Shown here piece after piece: positions 21,130-33,105 of a stretch of 64,000 nt of DNA. Made by a program: the position numbers and the translations under genes. Numbering within the stretch: position 1 is the stretch's first letter; each line of letters starts with the position of its first letter. The DNA comes from Dichetophora obliterata. Taxonomy: Eukaryota; Arthropoda; Insecta; Diptera; Sciomyzidae. The notes beneath the pieces are model-generated. The model saw only the letters and a program-made list of their open reading frames with translations. It was not told where the DNA came from and did no database searches. Where the stretch lies: assembly GCA_963920525.1 (NCBI GenBank), contig OY986439.1, positions 16,878,319 to 16,942,318 of the forward strand, written 5' to 3'.

Positions 21130-23950
21130 GATGACAATTTAATGTTGTACAAAAAAGCAAATGCACAATTTAGAAAATCCGTCAAAGAATCCAAAAATTT
21201 CAGTTTGGAAAAACTTACATCACAAATTACACCCATAACGAGTCCAAAAAAGTTCTGGTCCGATATCAAAATCCTCGTAGGAAATAATAGTGCAAACACA
21301 ATTAAGTCTATAAACTCGGGTAGCACTCAAATAACGTCTTCTAAAGAAATTGCCAATCACTTAGCATATGAGTGGTCTTGTTTTTCTGAAGACCGGAACT
21401 TTTCGCAAGAATTCATATCTAGCAAGACATCTATTTTACGATGTAATTACGAACAACGCAATCTTTCAACTGATTGCAAAAAAATTAAATTTGACAATTT
21501 CACTTACCGAACTGGAAAATGCTTTACGGAGTGTTCGAGGAAAAACCCCTGGTTTCGATCGTAATTCCTACCCAATGCTCACCAATTTGCCACTCGTTGC
21601 TAAAAAGAGACTACTGGTTCTATTCAATAACATCTTTGTAACTGGAATTTACCCACAAAGTTGGCGTTCAGCTGTAATTGTTCCAATTCTAAAACCAAAA
21701 AAACCTCAATCTGATACTAGCAGTTACCGACCGATCTCTCTTCTACCCTGCATAAGAAAAGTCCTCGAAAAAATACTGTCTAAAAGATTAATGTGGTTTA
21801 TAAACAAAAATAAGCTGATCAATCAAAACCAAGTTGCTTTTAGAACAAAACAATCCACAACTGATGTACTACTCTATCTTCAACATACTGCGTCTATCGC
21901 TCTTTCAAATAAAAATCATGTTACCGTTCTAGCAACCGATTTTGAAAAAGCTTTCGACCGCATAGGTGTACACTCGGTGCTTCAACAACTCATTAATTGG
22001 AAAGTAGGTCAACAAATCTTTAACATAGTTAAAGACTTTTTGACAATCAGAAGGTTTACAGTTAGAGTCAACTCAAACTTATCCGATATATTTCCCTTAA
22101 AGAATGGTATTCCACAAGGATCCCCGTTGTCCGTTACTCTTTTCATAATTGCTTTTGATCAACTTAGTAAAATTCTATCTACATATAAAAATGTTGCTCA
22201 CTCCATTTACGCCGATGATGCCATTATATTTTGTAAAATAGAAGACATGAACATTGTTAAATCTACTTTTTCGAAAATATTAAGCGATATTAAACAATGG
22301 GGAAATTTGTCTGGTGCTAGCCTACCAATTGAAAAATGCAAAATTCTTCATATTTGTAAAAAATTAACCTGTACAAATTTCCACTTAAATCTTAATAAAG
22401 TCTGTATTAGTATCAAATTTGTAAAATATTTAAAAATTTTAGAAATTATATTTGACTGTAAGCTTAGCTTCAAACAACACTGTATATAATTAAGAAAAAG
22501 CCTAGCTGCCAGATTAAACATTATTAAATACTTAACATCCAAACACTGTCTAATTCACGTAAATACGCTTATTAATATAACACGATCACTATTACTTTCT
22601 AAGATAGATTACGGCCTTCCTATCTACGGGTGGTGCACCCTCAGCAACATTAAGCAGATTTATGCTCCCTATCACACAGCCGTTCGAAGAAGCCTAAATG
22701 CATTTCCTACCTCTCCAATTAAGAACATCTTAGCAGAGGCCGGTCTTCCATCCATATCCGAGCGAATTACATCTACAACATATAATCTAACAACTAAACT
22801 TTTCACTTCCAATAATGACATACTTCACAAAACTGTCTGCAATTCAATTAAACTTAAACGGGATTACAGAGTTAAATCAACAATTTTACGCTGCATCGAA
22901 CTTTCCAAATCTCTAGAAATAGACATTAAGCCTCAACTAACTCAGCATAGCTATGAACCTACTTGGTGTCTTAAAAACCCATCCCTCTTATCAGACTTAC
23001 AAGCCTTTCCTAGAGAATGTTCTAGTTCTTTCCTAGAGAATGTACTAGTTCTGAAAGATACCGGCAAATATTTTCCGAACTAGCTGATTTCTACACAAAT
23101 AAAAGCTGGTCATTTCTATATACTGATGGATCGAAAACAGAGAACAGCTCATCTTTTTCGGTTGTTTCCAATAATGGTACCATAATAAAAGCTGGACTTC
23201 TTGCACCGCATTGCTCTGTTCCTTACAGCCGAAGCTCTGGCTCTTAAACTTGCCACCGACTTTGCTGGTTCTACTAAAGGTAAATACATTCTCTGTACTG
23301 ATAGCAAATCTGCTTTTGAGGCAGTTCGGAACATAAACAACAACAACAGCCAACTCATTTTATCTATCAGAAACTCCTGCATCAAACACCTTAATAAAAT
23401 AAAAATTATGTGGGTTTCAGCACATGTAGGCATCCCAGGAAACGAGTACGCTGACGCAGCTGCCAAAGCAGCAGGCAAAGGCCCCCATCTCACATTAGAT
23501 ACATACGAGAAAAAAGACATTTTGGAAGTAATTAACAAACATCTTCAACATTTAAAGAAAAATGAATGGCTCAACTATAATCATCATTACAGCACCATCA
23601 ATAAAGAGGGAGTCAAAGCAATCTACCCAACATCATGCACCAGACTACTGAGCAAAACATTCCTTCGACTTCGGATCGGGCATACACAATTTTCACATGA
23701 ACACTTGCTGTGTGGTAAGAGAGCCTCCAACTGTCAATTTTGCAACAGTCCAACATCCGTTGCGCATATCCTCGATGTATGCAATAAGTTTACTTACAAC
23801 AGAAATTTAATATTTGGCAACACAAAACCTAGTAGTCTACTTACTAACATCACATTACAAAATATACTAAAAATATATGAATTTATAAAAGTATGTAACC
23901 TAACGCATTTTATATAAAATCTTTTCTAGTATAACTTAATTTTTTTCTTT
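21130..23950 (+). pseudogene. I-type LINE ORF2: reverse transcriptase, RNase H and zinc knuckle, 5' truncated, frameshifted
   Basis: Coding begins abruptly at about 21130 with KKANAQFRKSVKESK and SPKKFWSDIK, the region between endonuclease and reverse transcriptase, so the 5' half is missing. Frame shifts near 21480 into RT motifs: NSYPMLTNLP, YRPISLLPCIRKVLEKIL, ATDFEKAFDRIG, KNGIPQGSPLSVTLF and YADD (22208-22219). A stop at 22487-22489 and shifts follow, with recognisable thumb sequence SKIDYGLPIYGWC and FPTSPIKNILAEAG. RNase H begins with YTDGSKT (near 23119), breaks near 23215, and continues with AEALALKLA, CTDSKSAFEAV and VSAHVGIPGNEYADAAAK. The C-terminus has a C-x2-C-x7-H-x4-C zinc knuckle (CQFCNSPTSVAHILDVC) and ends at 23917. 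RNase H plus a C-terminal knuckle points to the I group. Confidence 0.9.
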
Positions 23951-24009
23951 TATTAGCCAATGACTATTCAACACAATAAAATTTAATAAACCCGAGCCGA
24001 AAGCCCTGG

Positions 24010-27000
24010 CAGCTAGTTGCTCAACATATTATCTTAGTTGTTATAATTTATTATTATAATTAATTATACTAAATAAAATAAAATTATTCTGTAAATAACC
24101 GTTTAGGTTGAGTCGTATTAAGGACAGACGTGATATGTAGATAATATACACTGATTGAAAACGCCTTTAGTTAAATACATTACAATTGTATGATACGAAA
24201 GTTCAGGGTTCTTTCTATTAACCTGAAGTGGCTAAGTTGTGATTACGAGTTATAAATTCTTAAAAAAATAAGTCCCAGGGCTAACTTAACTTAAAAAGCA
24301 CAAGCTCATTTATACCATTCATTTATACCATTCATACCGTAACAATAAATGTATTCTTACAATGCAGCACATAAAAGCATGCATCGAACTTAATGCAGCA
24401 CATTTTTCTGAAATTTGATAAGCTCACCCACCGCAGAAAATATCACATAACAAAAGCAGTTTATTGTTGAGTTTTCGTTAAGGTCCATTATATTGATTTT
24501 TTGAATACAAGTGATTTTGGTTTTTTTACAAGATAAATATTGAGTAAATTAAAACAGTCCTGAATAATAAATACATGTAGTCGAATTTTATTGCTAAATT
24601 GCATAGAAAAAGTTGCTAAAAGTTGGTATTTTTGACAGTCTTCAGCAAACGAAGTTTTCTCTAGTGTACTTTAAACGCATCAGTATTAAAGTTAAACAGA
24701 GATGGCACAAATTTCCAAGTGCTTAAGTAGAACAGGGGACTAAAGTTTCACTCCCATGACATTGTCTTATCGACATATAATCTTGAAAAATCTCGGACAA
24801 GATTCGAATACTTCAACATGCTCTGCTGTCCAATAAATAATACATTTGAACATATCTCGTACATATGTAAGTTAGAATAAACTTTCTTGTTTCTATAAGT
24901 GGACGCTTGTGTGGACATTTGCAAAGATTTTTTCCATTTCCCCTTCTACTCCCCACACTTTTTGTGTTTAAGTTAAATTCACTAAAATATGTTTGTTGTC
25001 ACAGTATAATGATAAATGAATTTTTGTTGTTTAGATATGCGATGAATAATTTATGAATGTGTGGCTTAAAGAAGCTTAATTTGAAAAAATTAGCAACTTA
25101 AGTAGTTTCTCTGGGTAGGTGGTAGAGGTTGGGTAGCAAAAATACATAAATAAAGGAAAAGACAATGAAACATGACATTTCATTGAAAACATACACAATA
25201 TTCGATAAGAAGTTTTTGTAAAAAAAGTTTTCTTTTAAATAAAATCCCTTGTAGTTACATTCAAGTTTTTTATGTAATACTTTGACAAAGTATTTTTATA
25301 GTTCTATCAAGATAAACAAGGACAACAACGCTATATTAAAAAAAAAAAACTAAAAAGAAAAACCAAGAGCAATTACTGAAGCAATGTCACAAATCCATTA
25401 CTCTAGACATTTCCATTAACTGCGAGATTTCTATTAAACAGTTGTATTTTTACTTCTCTGTGTTTTACTTGTTTTACTACTACTTTTCTGTGGAAGCTAC
25501 GCTACAACCTGTGCGATACTTTTACGTAGTCCGACTTGGCACTATTTCTCAATTACCATATAAATAGGTCAGACAGGTTCCTCACTGGGTTGTCATCATC
25601 GTTCAATTTCAGCTTTATGGGTTTTTCCATTCCATACTTCAATGTCTGTGTTTATAAAAATATTGCAAGCTATCGTTAAGTGATGGGGCGGGGTTGGCAA
25701 GGGTAAGGTGGTGTATCATTATAGATGGCTGTGATATGCTGGCAGACTAGTGCTGCCAGATATTTTCACAGCATAACGGGAAAAGTGCGAAATTAGCACA
25801 AAAAATGGGGTTTTGATAAATTGTACATGAAAAATAAATATATTAAAAGTAATTTTAAAAAATTCAGATTTCATAGAAAACATTTTAATCAAGGTGCAAA
25901 GTATTGAGATTCAATTTTATAGGGTTTTTGAATATGGGCATTTCCACCAAAAGGTCTACCGCGACTGAAAAATAAAATGTTACTGAAAATTTTTTAAATC
26001 TTCATAACAGAGAAAAAATTTTTAAAATTATGTCGTGAAAAATGGCAACAAACATGATGAATGTCACTAAAAGTAGAAAAATTATGACAAAAGTTGAAAA
26101 ATTTTAACAAAAGTAGGAATTTTATAAGTATAATAAATACTCGTAAATTACAAAGTTTTATTAAATTTTTTTCAGTTTTATATTTTTAGGGCTTGTATAA
26201 AAATAATTAACGAATTTTCAATGAAACAATTATGAATATATAGCAACATCATTCCAGAAAACCTCAAAATATTTTTAATAAAAAAACTCGTGCACACTTC
26301 CCAGATTTTTTGATTGTATTGATGCAGAGAAAAACCACTTCCATTTTTTGTATCGTAACGCGTCCTCTTTTGATTGCTTATATATTTGGACAATACTTTC
26401 AATCGCTTCCACCTTTTACACTAAATGTTATTGTTACTTTACTAGAATGTTATCCAAAAATTAAAACAGGACAAAAAAAGTTTAAATATTTCTTTGCTTT
26501 TTTTTTCAATTTTTAACAACAACTCTTGAAAACGATTTCTGTACATTGTTTTTTAAATCAAAGGTTATTTAACGTAGCCACTTGAATTTCCTCAAGGTCC
26601 TTTTTTGTTAAAAAAATCTTGTGTGTTTGCATGGTTTTTCTTGTCTTTCAAACACAAATTTGTTAGAAAGATAAATATTGTATTTATACAATTATTTTGA
26701 CGTGAACATATTTTTAAAATTATATATTACTAGCAAACACCCGCTGCTTCGCCTGCGATAAAAATATTAAATACAATGTAAAAATTTAAAATCTTAAAAT
26801 TAAAGTATTTATTTTTATTAAATCAAATGAAAATATAAAAATTATTGAGTTTATTCTGTTTAATTATGAAAAAATGATGTAAATATTAAAAAATTACTTT
26901 ATTTAATTTGAATACCATATTTAAATGGTAATCGTTATGATAACATAAATTTGCCTGGTTTTTTTTTGTTTTTTGACTTTTGAAAAAGTCCTGCATAATA

Positions 27001-28920
27001 GGGTTATTGTTGAAATGCAGCCCTGGAACAACTCACATATTCTTTCTCTTTTTGCTTCACGTATATTTTTACTTTATTCTTAATGTAACGGAAAGTTTCT
27101 TTTTGTACTTCGCTTCAATTTCATTTTTATTTTATGTATACTCTGTTTCTGACTTTCAATGAGTTAACATCATCAATAAACATTTCATTTTTATATTAAA
27201 CTGTGTGTTAAAAAGTTATTCAAAAGGATCAGTTCCGACAGTTATAACAAATTTGGGTAAAAAATTTTAAAATTTCTAATAAGCAATTTATTTTTTTTAA
27301 CATAGATTCTGAACACAAATATAGTCTTCTTTAATTTAAAAAAAAATCAGTTGTTATGACATCAAACTTTTTGCGATATCTCGAAAACTATAGATTTTCT
27401 CAGTACAACGCATTTTTATATGAAAAGACGTTGATTAATAAAAATAACGGTAAATGAAAGCCTTTTCGGAAATGTTTTGTACGGATAGTAGGTTTGTTAA
27501 GAAAATCCTGTTATTATGGCATCAAAGTTATTGCGATATTTCACAGAAAAGTCTGTCGTGACCAAAAAATTAAAACTTATTAAAAACGTATTACAATATT
27601 TGATGATATATCTAAAAGAAAAATATTAATTTTATTAATTGAAGCATTTTATGCATAAATCTATTTATATTGAAGGTCAAATCATCTGCACTGGCTAACA
27701 AATGTAGTTTTTTTTTTTCGTAAAAGTTTAGTAAATGTCTCGTAAGCTTTTTTGTTTTAGTAAAAATGGAAGGTATTAGCTAGAGATAATGAAAAATGGT
27801 TGAGGCATGGAAAGGACACAATATATTAAATATGTTTTTAAATTACGAAATTATATAATTACGTAACTACCTAATTACTTAATTACCCATTTGAACTACA
27901 GTGGAAATTTAAGGTACTCAACGCCAGTAACTTAACGCCAGATCAAAAAGACAAATAAAAAAAACAGAAGATTTTTAAATTTGATCACTTTTAAAATGAA
28001 CTTATATTATTTAAAACCCTTCTAAAAAAAGCTGAAAAAAAAGTCTTGTCTTGTACAAGAAGGTGCAAATGACTTCTGCTTTTTGTTACATAACGCCAGC
28101 ATATATTTTTACTTATATCTTTAAAGCCTTATGGTTAATTGTTGGAATTTTTTTTCTTAATATAGTGCTACTTAATTGCTACGCAAATATAATAAAAAAT
28201 CTTTTAAAAATTAGAATTTCAGTCTACTTTTTTAATATTTATTCGTACAAATCGTCCATTACGCCAGTTTGGAAATGCTCGTATCTCAAAAACTATAGAT
28301 TTTTTCAGTATTACACATTTTCTTAAGCTTCAAAATGAGAAAAAAACCGATTGAAATTCCAAGTTTTGACTTCGCAAGCAAACATCTCAGCCATTTTCAA
28401 ATCGATTTTTATCCAATTTTCTTTACCTGAAAGTTCAATTAAGTGAGTTGAGAAAATGATTTCTTAAATTGTTTTTTAAAAAAAAAAAATCTAAAATATG
28501 CAATTGTTCTCAAAAATATGCCAAAAGTTATTTGTTGTTGTAAACTTTTTTATTTTCATTTTCCCTACTCTCTTATATGAAATGTCATTTATCTGCAAAA
28601 ATTGCGAAATTTTGATATATAAACAATTTCTATCGTTAAAAATGATTTGCCATTTACCCCCCGCCCTATGATTTTTTGATGAAAATTAATTTGCTTAAAA
28701 TATAGTTTTTATATATTTTTACAATGTTGTACAGCTTAAAAACTAATGATTATTATGAATTTATTCTATGAAACAAAATTTTCAAATATAGCTTAAAAAG
28801 TAATTTCGGTAAAAAAAATTTTAAAATATTTCAAGCCGGACCTTCGAACAAAACACATGCCAGACGTTTCCTTTTGAAACATCAATGCATGACGATCAGA
28901 ACCGTCCGATAAATACAGCA
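24010..28920. other. Long AT-rich stretch without recognised genes
   Basis: About 4.9 kb of AT-rich DNA. The first 150 bp are probably the 3' trailer of the I-type LINE (ending in TAA-rich sequence). Short phrases recur, such as CGATATCTCGAAAACTATAGAT (near 27380 and 28270, variant forms) and AACGCCAG (27920-28100, 28262), but do not form a clear array. Frames of 60-91 codons here are AT-driven and are not called. Confidence 0.4.
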
Positions 28921-28926
28921 CTCTTA

Positions 28927-29252
28927 TTAAGGCTATTCACAGTTTGAATACGCTGGTCTACTATTTGTACGATTTGCTAGTTGTACGCCAATTTACGAAG
29001 GCGTATTTTGCTTTGTTGTTGTTTTGCATACAAACGCAAATACGCAGGCACGCGTAAATAAAAGTAGCCCTTGGACGTGTTTTTTGTACCTCGTATTTTT
29101 ATGCTCTGTCTACAGCCGCATAATCACATACATCACAGGGTTGCATATTTTTTTAATACGACAGTCACATGGCGAGGTGCTCACAGTTTAAACAATAACA
29201 AATGCTATAAATACGATTTGTTGAATGTACGCTTAAACTGTGAATAGTCTTA
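28927..29252. mobile_element. MITE with TTA target duplication
   Basis: TTA lies at 28927-28929 and 29250-29252. The enclosed 320 bp has inverted ends: (A)GGCTATTCACAGTTTGAATACGC at the left against GACTATTCACAGTTTAAGCGTAC (right end read inward). A TTA duplication with G-initial ends suggests PIF/Harbinger. The one-base offset of the left end leaves the exact border uncertain. The interior is less AT-rich and non-coding. Confidence 0.65.
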
Positions 29253-29271
29253 TTGATTTATAGAATTCCCC

Positions 29272-29930
29272 GGCAGACGTCCTGCCGCAGTTACTGCTAC
29301 ATACGAATTTTCATGCTGTTCGGAAAAAAAATCTAGCATCGTAATATCGGATGGGATAATATCGTAATACGCTGATTATGTTGAAATAACAAATAGTTTG
29401 ATACTTATATCGTCTTATTCGGTTCAGTGGTTGTCAAACATCCATGCAATGTCACAACTCTTTTATATAGGTATTCATATAGATAGACAAACACAATCTC
29501 AAGTTGGGAAAAGCTGGCTGGAAAGGCTGCAAAACATAGTTTGTGCTTATAACTCAACTCTGGCAACTCCCTTCAAAACATTTGCAATGAAAATTAATCA
29601 ACACTGTATGACAGCAAGAATCTCACTGAAAGCAACTACACAACATGGCTGCCGTGTTGTATTAACAGAAGCTCTCGTGACAAAGAGAGGAAAGTTTTGT
29701 TTGCTATTGTATTGGGCTGTGGTTGCATGTAAGCATAAAATAAAATTCGTGATTTTGTAGTAATTAAAGAATAGATTTTTTGAAAACCGTGGTAAGCTAT
29801 GACAATTTTAACTATCAAAGGAATCGAATAAAAAAAGAACTATCGAAATCGGTTCAGCGGTTACCGAGCTTACTCTGGATCAAATTTCGTGAGTCTCCTT
29901 TTATATAAAAATATAGATATAGATAGATTA
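29272..29930. repeat. Decayed dispersed repeat with CCCGGCAGACG head and GGTTCAG(T/C)GGTT tail
   Basis: CCCCGGCAGACGTCCTGCC at 29273-29291 and TCGGTTCAGTGGTTGT at about 29419, followed by TTTTATATA, are repeated in part at about 29849 (TCGGTTCAGCGGTTACC ... CTTTTATATAAAAATATAGATATAG). A similar head, ACTAGCAAACACCCGCTGCTTCGCC, lies at about 26750. Heads and tails of this kind are very common in insect genomes as ends of decayed elements. The 120-codon frame 29398-29760 runs through the repeat and shows no protein family. Confidence 0.4.
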
Positions 29931-30600
29931 TATCTCTTTTTGCCATCCAACCCTCTCATAATCAGTTTTTTGGTGTTGTATAAGCACCTTTTTCTGAAAC
30001 GGCTTTAAGAAAACCAAGATTAAGACTACATACTTTTTCTTTGGATTTAAATCAGATTGTTGTTGTTTCTATAACACAGTGCTACAAATCTGAATGAAGT
30101 TAAAATCCCTGGAAAGTGTTACTGTTTTTGTTGTTGGTCTTATTGAGTATAACAAGACTGTATATAAAAAATTTCAAACACCCCCAAAATCTTGACTTAC
30201 CGTTCAAGAACAGTTTTCGGTACCTTTCCGTACTTATAAGCCTGTAACTAAGTTGATAATCATTTTCTTGTTTTTTACCGGATTCAAAAAGGCGGAATAT
30301 AGACCATTTTAAATATATTCAATTTATTTAATAATGCAATTTATTTAATAATAAAAAAATAAAAAATCTGTATGTTTTTGTCCGGAAAACACAATTTTTT
30401 TTAAAATTTTGGACTTTTTTCAATTTTGGCGATTTTTGGTAACACTATTTTATATAGATATGCTAGCTTATGTGGATTTCTTTAAGAAGTACGTTTCTAA
30501 ACCGCAACAAAAAAACGCGATATTGGTTAAAAAAATCGATAAGTAATTGACCGCGTTCTAAAAATTTTCAAAAATCAAATTTAAAAAAAAAAAAACAATT
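29931..30600. other. AT-rich stretch, nothing recognised
   Basis: No supported feature. Confidence 0.35.
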
Positions 30601-30614
30601 TTTGAAGATTCAAC

Positions 30615-31410
30615 TCAAAAATGTTTGCTTGAACGTTTTTTTCTTAACTCAGCATCATCATTTTTTTGTTTCGGCGACCAGCAATATTCTGAAATCATTT
30701 GTATTTTATTTTTTCCTTCGAAGCACTTTTCAATTTTTGCCATTTCTTGGTGAAAACGTTCCCCTTGCTCATTGCTGTACTGGCCCAGGTTATTTGGGAA
30801 GAAGTCTAAATGCGAATGCAGGAAATATATTTTGATAGGCATGTTGCAGCCCATTTCACTATACGCATTTAAAAATTCGTTTACAATCTTAACATAGTCT
30901 TCGCTTCTTTGATTTCCAAGAAAATTATCGCATAGCATAGCAACAAAACTCTTCCACGCACGTTTTTCAACCACACTTAGCTTGTTTGCGTCACCGTTTA
31001 CATCCAATTTTTTTAGAAATTGTTTCATGTATCCCAGTTTGAGATGCAGTGGTGGCAGAATAACATTTTCGGCTTTTACTTATAGGGCGTTTAAAACGTT
31101 TTTCTGCCCTATTTGATGTGACTCACGAGGTGGCCATTCTTTTCGATCATAGCGATTCGGTGCACGACTATCATATTCACAAAAATAGTACGGATGTTTT
31201 GTGTGACCTCCTTGCATACCAAATAAAGTTGTCAAAACTTTTAAGTCAGCGACGATTTTCCATTTATGAGTGGCATAGTTGACGAAACGGAGTATTTTTT
31301 CCATCACATTGTAGGTTTCTTTAAGGCTAGTCGCATACGCGATTGGAATTGATGGTAGCTGATTTTTGTTGTTCAATAAAACAGCTTTTAAACCTAGATA
31401 TTACAATGTC
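30615..31410 (-). pseudogene. Relic of a dispersed, unclassified element-associated protein
   Basis: Read from about 31410 down to 30615 the minus strand gives AVLLNNKNQLPSIPIAYA, KETYNVMEKIL, VADLKVLTTLFGMQGGHTKH with a YYFCEYDSRA stretch, and EWPPRESHQIGQKNVLNAL. A single TAA follows (31078-31080), then KAENVILPPLHLKLGYMKQFL, FLGNQRSEDY, MGCNMPIKIYFLHSHLDFFP with NNLGQYSNEQGERFHQEM, and YCWSPKQ. The two halves are in one reading frame, so only that stop breaks it. From memory, proteins with the same blocks (LPPLHIKLG, HSHLDFFPxNLG, GERFHQD) occur in many copies in arthropod genomes and look element-derived, but I cannot name the superfamily. An AG before 31395 on the minus strand could be a splice acceptor. 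Confidence 0.7.
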
Positions 31411-31976
31411 GATTTTTTACTTACTTATTTATTCAGTTTTGACAATGGATTTTCTGGACTGCCTATAACTTCCTCCCGTCGCGATAATTCTAAAACAGTT
31501 CATTAATTGTTAGCTTCCGTTCCAGCACGATAAAATTAGCAAATAATCGTCGATTTCATTAAATAAATGTTTTCCAACGGAAGTTTCACTTGTCAAAATA
31601 TATTTTGACAATTTAAATCAGCCATACATAGCTACACAAATAACTTGGTTACTACACAATCGAAATAAGTAGTCGAATGAAGATTATATTTAAAGTAAAC
31701 TTTAATTTGCTTCATTTAAGGCCAAACTACAATTAATTATGTATTATATCATAAAACACGGCTCATTTTATGAAATTTTTAAGATTTTTGTTAAATTTTT
31801 TACATGTTCTTACATAAAACCTGGGTACTCAATTGATTAATACGGTTACAAGTAAATTATACATCCCTATGGCTGAACGAATAAACATAAATTGTCAATG
31901 ATGACATTATAGCTACGCCAATGTTTTGCTCTCTCATTTTTTGCTCGTCGAATTGCATCTACCTGGTACTGCCATG
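31411..31976. other. Stretch without genes; possible P-like terminus at its right edge
   Basis: The only notable sequence is at 31959-31976 (complement CATGGCAGTACCAGGTAGAT), which resembles the P-like terminal repeats discussed for 31985-32509. Confidence 0.4.
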
Positions 31977-32517
31977 GTACTGCCCATGCATGGTAGAATA
32001 ATACAGGTAGTCTCGTGGCTAATCTCTTTGACAATACTACCAGAATTGTAAAAATCAGTTTTTTTTTAAAGAAAACAAAGATAATAAAGAGAATTACCTA
32101 TTTTTTTTCAATTAAAATGAAGTGCGTGTTGTGCCAAAAACATTTGGGCAAGGAAAATGGGCCGAGTTTTCGTGTTCCAGCTGACGAGCCTAGAAGACAA
32201 CGATGAAACATGGCATATGTCAAAAATTTTAAAAAAGATGCTCGTGTTTGCTATAGACACTTTCACGAAAATGATTTTTTGGAACCTCATATAAATTACT
32301 TCAACAGCTGCACAAAATCCTATATTAATTGATTTATCAATAAAAAATTAAAAAAACAAAATAGATACAGCCATGACAGATTCTTTTTAATTTTTCCTTT
32401 CTTATCGCATTCTCATCGGTTGCAGATTTTGCATGAACTGTCAGTTGCCTTTTGACAGTTATGGTAGTTCGCTCTCAGCCGTGCGACTACCTCTATTCTT
32501 CTATGTATGGTACTGCC
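31977..32517 (+). mobile_element. P-like element, 525 bp, with 8-bp target duplications
   Basis: GTACTGCC flanks the element at 31977-31984 and 32510-32517. The enclosed ends are CATGCATGGTAGAATAATAC at the left and, read inward, CATACATAGAAGAATAGAGG at the right, both continuing to AGGTAGTC. P-element termini also begin CAT, contain an AATAA core and a GGTGGTC-type block, and make 8-bp duplications. The interior encodes a THAP zinc finger, the DNA-binding domain of P transposases. At 525 bp it holds no catalytic domain and would depend on an outside transposase. Confidence 0.85.
32117..32332 (+). pseudogene. THAP zinc-finger domain of P-like transposase, one nonsense codon
   Basis: Starting at ATG 32117 the frame reads MKCVLCQKHLGKENGPSFRVP, then DEPRRQR, a TGA at 32204-32206, and continues in phase with NMAYVKNFKKDARVCYRHFHENDFL to a TAA near 32330. 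The C2CH zinc-binding pattern C-x2-C...C-x2-H and the FRVP and ENDF motifs are those of THAP domains. The stop sits exactly where the family has its invariant tryptophan, so a TGG-to-TGA change is the simplest explanation. Nothing of the transposase beyond this domain is present. Confidence 0.85.
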
Positions 32518-32982
32518 TATTTATTTTGAACTGAAAAGAGAGAGATCATATGAAATCTCCCAACTTATCCTCTGCGTCTCTCTGAGAAGCGTTGCCATAG
32601 AAATTCCTCGCAACAAACTTTAAGTCAGAAATTTCATGCAACAAATAAATAGATGTTGCCAGCGAAATTTCACTCAAACAAACAGAGTACTAGGCTTAAA
32701 TTATGTTCGATTTCGATATAGTTTGTCAAAACTTTACATGTTAATTTTAAATAAGATAAATATTTGTCAAATAAGCGTACATCAAAGGTCACTGCAGCAC
32801 AATTTTTTAGATTTACATCAAAAGAAAGAAGAAAACAATATCTTTTAAACGATTTGACATTGTTCTAATCGAAAACGCGTTTTTTCAGTTAAAAAAATTT
32901 AATTTAATGTGAGTATATTTATGTATTTTTAAAGAAAAATATTAAAAAAATCATGGCCGAAGTTGAAAAAATTAAAAAAATG

Positions 32983-33105
32983 TAAGTTATAATCGCGGTA
33001 TCACAACGGACCTCACTGGTCTAAGTGAGCTGTGGTACGTGCGTTTTGGTTTTAAGCACGTACAGCGGCTGCCGCCTCAACCTAACCTAACCTAAGTTAT
33101 AATCG
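32983..33105 (+). mobile_element. 97-bp retroposon with 13-bp target duplications and AACCT tail
   Basis: TAAGTTATAATCG is found at 32983-32995 and 33093-33105. The insert (32996-33092) begins CGGTATCACAACGGACCTCA, contains a GTACGTGC...GCACGTAC hairpin, and ends CCTCAACCTAACCTAACC. It is much less AT-rich than its surroundings. The long duplication and simple-repeat tail indicate target-primed reverse transcription, so this is a short SINE or the 3' end of a strongly truncated LINE whose tail is an AACCT repeat in place of poly(A). Confidence 0.85.

Noticed and set aside
29398..29760. 120-codon frame
   Set aside because: It runs through a dispersed repeat (GGTTCAGTGGTT tail) and has no recognisable protein content.
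33076..33096. Telomere-type repeat CCTAACCTAACC
   Set aside because: Only about three units, located at the tail of a retroposon with target duplications, so it is an element tail, not telomeric DNA.
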